Origin: an uncultured Sphingorhabdus sp.
Lineage (GTDB): Bacteria > Pseudomonadota > Alphaproteobacteria > Sphingomonadales > Sphingomonadaceae
Length of the DNA stretch: 8,278 nucleotides
Assembly (NCBI GenBank): GCA_937873665.1
Contig: CALMYW010000062.1
Span: forward strand, 1-8,278
Reading direction: 5' to 3'
The notes below the pieces were generated by a model. That model saw only the letters and a program-made list of their open reading frames with translations, ran no database searches and had not been told where the DNA came from. A program made the position numbers and the translations under genes. Shown here in pieces: positions 6,656-8,278 of the stretch. The number at the start of each line of letters is the position of its first letter. Within the stretch, counting starts at the first letter, position 1.

Positions 6656-6813
6656 ATTCCATATTCGTAGAATTTGCTTTAATAATTAACTCTTCAAATT
6701 ACATTGGCTCTTCAATTCTTGCACTTTGTAACTTAATTCAATTCCTACTAGCCAAGAGGCTACGAGTCGGCTGGATAAATCAGCCATGGAATGTTTCGGA
6801 TGAAGACGGATGT
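6656..6813. other. 158-base intergenic region with small hairpins and short direct repeats
   Basis: This separates the acyltransferase homologue from the deacetylase. It contains two adjacent 5-bp hairpins: TAGCC/GGCTA at 6749-6762 (4-base loop) and GGCTG/CAGCC at 6769-6785 (7-base loop). The arms could also pair with each other in the alternative order. No U-run follows in the minus-strand transcript, so these are not simple terminators. Nearer the deacetylase, CTCTTCAA occurs twice at 6690-6697 and 6708-6715 (18-base period), and TTCAATTC twice at 6711-6718 and 6737-6744. A regulator site or attenuator is possible but unsupported. No gene is visible. Confidence 0.45.
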
Positions 6814-7740
6814 TCAGGAGCGGAAATACCACGGCCAAGGCACCGGCCAGACATACATGGTCTTCCCCTCCCGCCCCAGGGCGATAGCCTTGTCGATTAG
6901 GGTGCGGGCGCGGATGGCATAGACCTCCAGGCCGTCGATGCAGTCTTCGATCAACTCGTCCGGGGTTAAGTGACTGGCGAGCCTAGGGGTGTAGTACTGT
7001 CCGGTGCGCCGCTGGTAGCAGTGCGAGCCGGTTTCGCCCGTGGCGGTCTTGTAGATGTAGCAGACCTCTTCGCGAAACAGCTTGCGGTAGTAGGGGTTCT
7101 CCTTCCAGAGCGCGCTTTCGACACAATGCAGCGAGGTGGCGACCTTCAGCCGGTGACCGACGCCGAGGCCGACGATCCAGGCGTTGTCGATCTCGCGCAG
7201 GCGGTAGTAGGGGGAAAACTGATCCCAAGAGGTCTCGCTATGGTGATGATCCCTGGTCAGAAAATCGGCATTGGGGCCGATGGCACAGACGGAATGGTTC
7301 AGATTGATGCTGCGCAGGACACCGGGATAGCGGCGGAAACCGTCAGTCAGCAGTCCCCCACCAGAGGGCGTTCTTTTCACATCGAAAATTGTCCCTGCCT
7401 TCTGCATCGAATAGGGGGGGAACGCTGGCATGGCTAAAGTACCACTTTCTTTAACGATTGCCAGCAAGCGTTTTACTAGATCAGCGGGTGTAAAAAGGCC
7501 GCTATTCAGATGCTTCCATGAAGAGTGAACGAAAAGAGTATCACCCACACCGATATCGATGCCGCGCAGAAAGGACTCGATACTGTCCAAACTTACGGTT
7601 GATGGTACCTCCAGTATCGGTGATGACCAATTGCGTTCATACAGCCGCTCAGACAGGGTCCCGACAAGCCTTTCGGGCAATGACTTAACCCTGGAAGCGA
7701 CCTTTGTAAATAGCTGTATGACTTGGATCGCGGCATCCAT
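6814..7740 (-). CDS. AAC(3)-family N-acyltransferase homologue (probable sugar N-acyltransferase)
   Basis: A 308-residue protein of the aminoglycoside 3-N-acetyltransferase fold (the AAC(3)/YokD/FrbF group). Ordered motifs are GDTLFVHSS (66-74), AMPAF (103-107), FDVKRTPSGGGLL (119-131), RSINLNHSVCAIG (143-155), a glycine-rich GLGVG (191-195) and TSLHCVE (202-208); the last two fit acyl-CoA and active-site elements of the family. Where many members have RSxHPxHS, this protein has N146-L147 in place of His-Pro while keeping H149-S150. In polysaccharide loci, members of this family are thought to acylate an amino group of a nucleotide sugar, so drug resistance is unlikely. There is an N-terminal extension of ~60 residues before the core. 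The start at 7740 is the first ATG but lacks a good ribosome site, and a small TGGAT/ATCCA hairpin (7743-7758) lies directly before it. Codons 121-308 are about 62% GC and the first 120 about 45-50%. Confidence 0.88.
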   Translation of the reverse strand: MDAAIQVIQLFTKVASRVKSLPERLVGTLSERLYERNWSSPILEVPSTVSLDSIESFLRGIDIGVGDTLFVHSSWKHLNSGLFTPADLVKRLLAIVKESGTLAMPAFPPYSMQKAGTIFDVKRTPSGGGLLTDGFRRYPGVLRSINLNHSVCAIGPNADFLTRDHHHSETSWDQFSPYYRLREIDNAWIVGLGVGHRLKVATSLHCVESALWKENPYYRKLFREEVCYIYKTATGETGSHCYQRRTGQYYTPRLASHLTPDELIEDCIDGLEVYAIRARTLIDKAIALGREGKTMYVWPVPWPWYFRS

Positions 7741-7793
7741 CTTGGATCAGAGAATCCAGTAGGAGATGACTCTAATGACGTACTAATCTAACC

Positions 7794-8278
7794 CTACGCG
7801 GTACTTCCAGCATCAACCGTCAATGTAGTCCCGGTCACATTCGCTGCATTTTCGCTCAACAGATAACTCACGGCGTGAGCAACATCCGCCGGACGAGCAA
7901 GATGGCCAAGTGGACTGCGGCGACGGATCGACGCGAGTTTTTCGCCCTGTAAACCAGCGGTCATATCCGTTTCCATATAACCTGGGGCAACCGCATTAAC
8001 GGTAATTCCACTTTTACCGACCTCCCTAGCCAGGGATCGGGTAAAGCCAATTAAAGCCGCCTTGGTTGCGGCATAAACTGAAAGCCCACTGAAGCCAGTG
8101 CTGGCGATGATCGAAGAAATGTTGACAATACGGCCGCCGCGCTCAATTAGCATTGGACGCAGAAGATATTTCGTCAGCAAGATAGGGGCTTCGATGTTGA
8201 CCCGGATCAAGGCCCCAATATCACGTTCATGCTGAGTGGCTAGAACACCGTCAGCGCCTAGTGCAGCGTTGTTTACCA
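7794..8278 (-). CDS. FabG-like short-chain dehydrogenase/reductase, C-terminal part (runs off the window)
   Basis: The frame is open to base 8278, so the true start is outside; the TTG at 8210 is not a start, because the upstream in-frame codons read VNNAALGAD, which contains the SDR NNAG-type motif. Further on are the catalytic NISS serine, YAATK (catalytic Tyr and Lys), the strand-6 loop VNAVAPGYMETDM, and the family's usual C-terminus ending in GTTLTVDAGSTA. These are all hallmarks of classical NAD(P)-dependent SDRs closest to 3-oxoacyl-ACP reductase (FabG). The N-terminal TGxxxGIG cofactor loop is missing only because of the window edge. Next to an acyltransferase homologue, a role in making a 3-hydroxyacyl donor (for example 3-hydroxybutyryl) for amino-sugar acylation is plausible. 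A sugar dehydrogenase role is the alternative. The stop TAG lies 53 bases before the acyltransferase start. Confidence 0.92.
   Translation of the reverse strand, partial: VNNAALGADGVLATQHERDIGALIRVNIEAPILLTKYLLRPMLIERGGRIVNISSIIASTGFSGLSVYAATKAALIGFTRSLAREVGKSGITVNAVAPGYMETDMTAGLQGEKLASIRRRSPLGHLARPADVAHAVSYLLSENAANVTGTTLTVDAGSTA

Noticed and set aside
7200..7207. GGCGGTAG, identical to the core of the ops (JUMPstart) element for RfaH
   Set aside because: It is on the plus strand, opposite to transcription, and encodes a YYR stretch of the acyltransferase homologue; a similar sequence recurs near 7083 for the same peptide reason.
6970..7437. Plus-strand open frame of 155 codons and minus-strand frame at 6983-7228
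   Set aside because: Both are shadows of the GC-rich part of the AAC(3)-like gene, which carries the conserved motifs in its own frame.
6814..7740. Aminoglycoside resistance gene
   Set aside because: The AAC(3) fold is shared with sugar and metabolite acyltransferases. The location in a polysaccharide cluster and the altered His-Pro motif make drug resistance unlikely.
8208..8210. TTG at 8210 as the start of the reductase
   Set aside because: In-frame coding continues upstream to the window edge through the SDR NNAG-type motif, so the gene is truncated by the window rather than starting here.

Overview
The window is an internal piece of a bacterial surface-polysaccharide (O-antigen or capsule) biosynthesis cluster. 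Every convincing gene lies on the minus strand, so transcription runs from high to low coordinates. The gene set (Wzy-like polymerase, GT4-type glycosyltransferase, sugar methyltransferase, polysaccharide-deacetylase-family protein, sugar N-acyltransferase-like protein, SDR reductase, WbpG-type amidotransferase, HisH-like glutaminase) is typical of a Wzx/Wzy-dependent pathway in a Gram-negative proteobacterium. Both edge genes are cut by the window. No flippase, initiating transferase or nucleotide-sugar backbone genes are present, so they must lie outside. The organism cannot be named from this sequence. The GC-rich parts (about 60-68% by hand count) suggest a high-GC proteobacterial host, and the AT-rich centre (about 32-40%) looks acquired.

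In transcription order: (1) 8278-7794, the C-terminal part of a FabG-like short-chain dehydrogenase/reductase; (2) 7740-6814, an AAC(3)-fold N-acyltransferase homologue; (3) 6655-5297, a NodB-like polysaccharide-deacetylase-family protein; (4) 5376 (or 5262)-3940, a multi-pass Wzy-like O-antigen polymerase; (5) 3939-3446, a 494-base AT-rich stretch with no gene, holding short dyads and one weak promoter-like sequence; (6) 3445-2309, a GT-B glycosyltransferase; (7) 2258-1287, a zinc-ribbon plus SAM methyltransferase; (8) 1290-115, a WbpG-type N-acetyl-sugar amidotransferase; (9) 118-1, the start of a HisH-like glutamine amidotransferase. Genes 7-8 and 8-9 overlap by four bases (ATGA), so they are probably translationally coupled.

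Together the genes suggest a repeat unit carrying an acetamidino group (made by the WbpG/HisH pair, with a HisF partner expected just beyond base 1), a methyl group, and possibly an unusual N-acyl group (AAC(3)-like acyltransferase plus FabG-like reductase). The glycosyltransferase and Wzy would assemble and polymerise the unit. The specific sugar chemistry is inference.

The clearest unexplained structure is compositional. Base composition changes sharply inside two genes (the amidotransferase near 1070 and the acyltransferase near 7400) rather than only between genes, as expected if homologous recombination in flanking genes swapped the serotype-specific centre. Homopolymer tracts in three consecutive genes are possible slippage sites. 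I saw no insertion sequence, tRNA, CRISPR array or convincing terminator.
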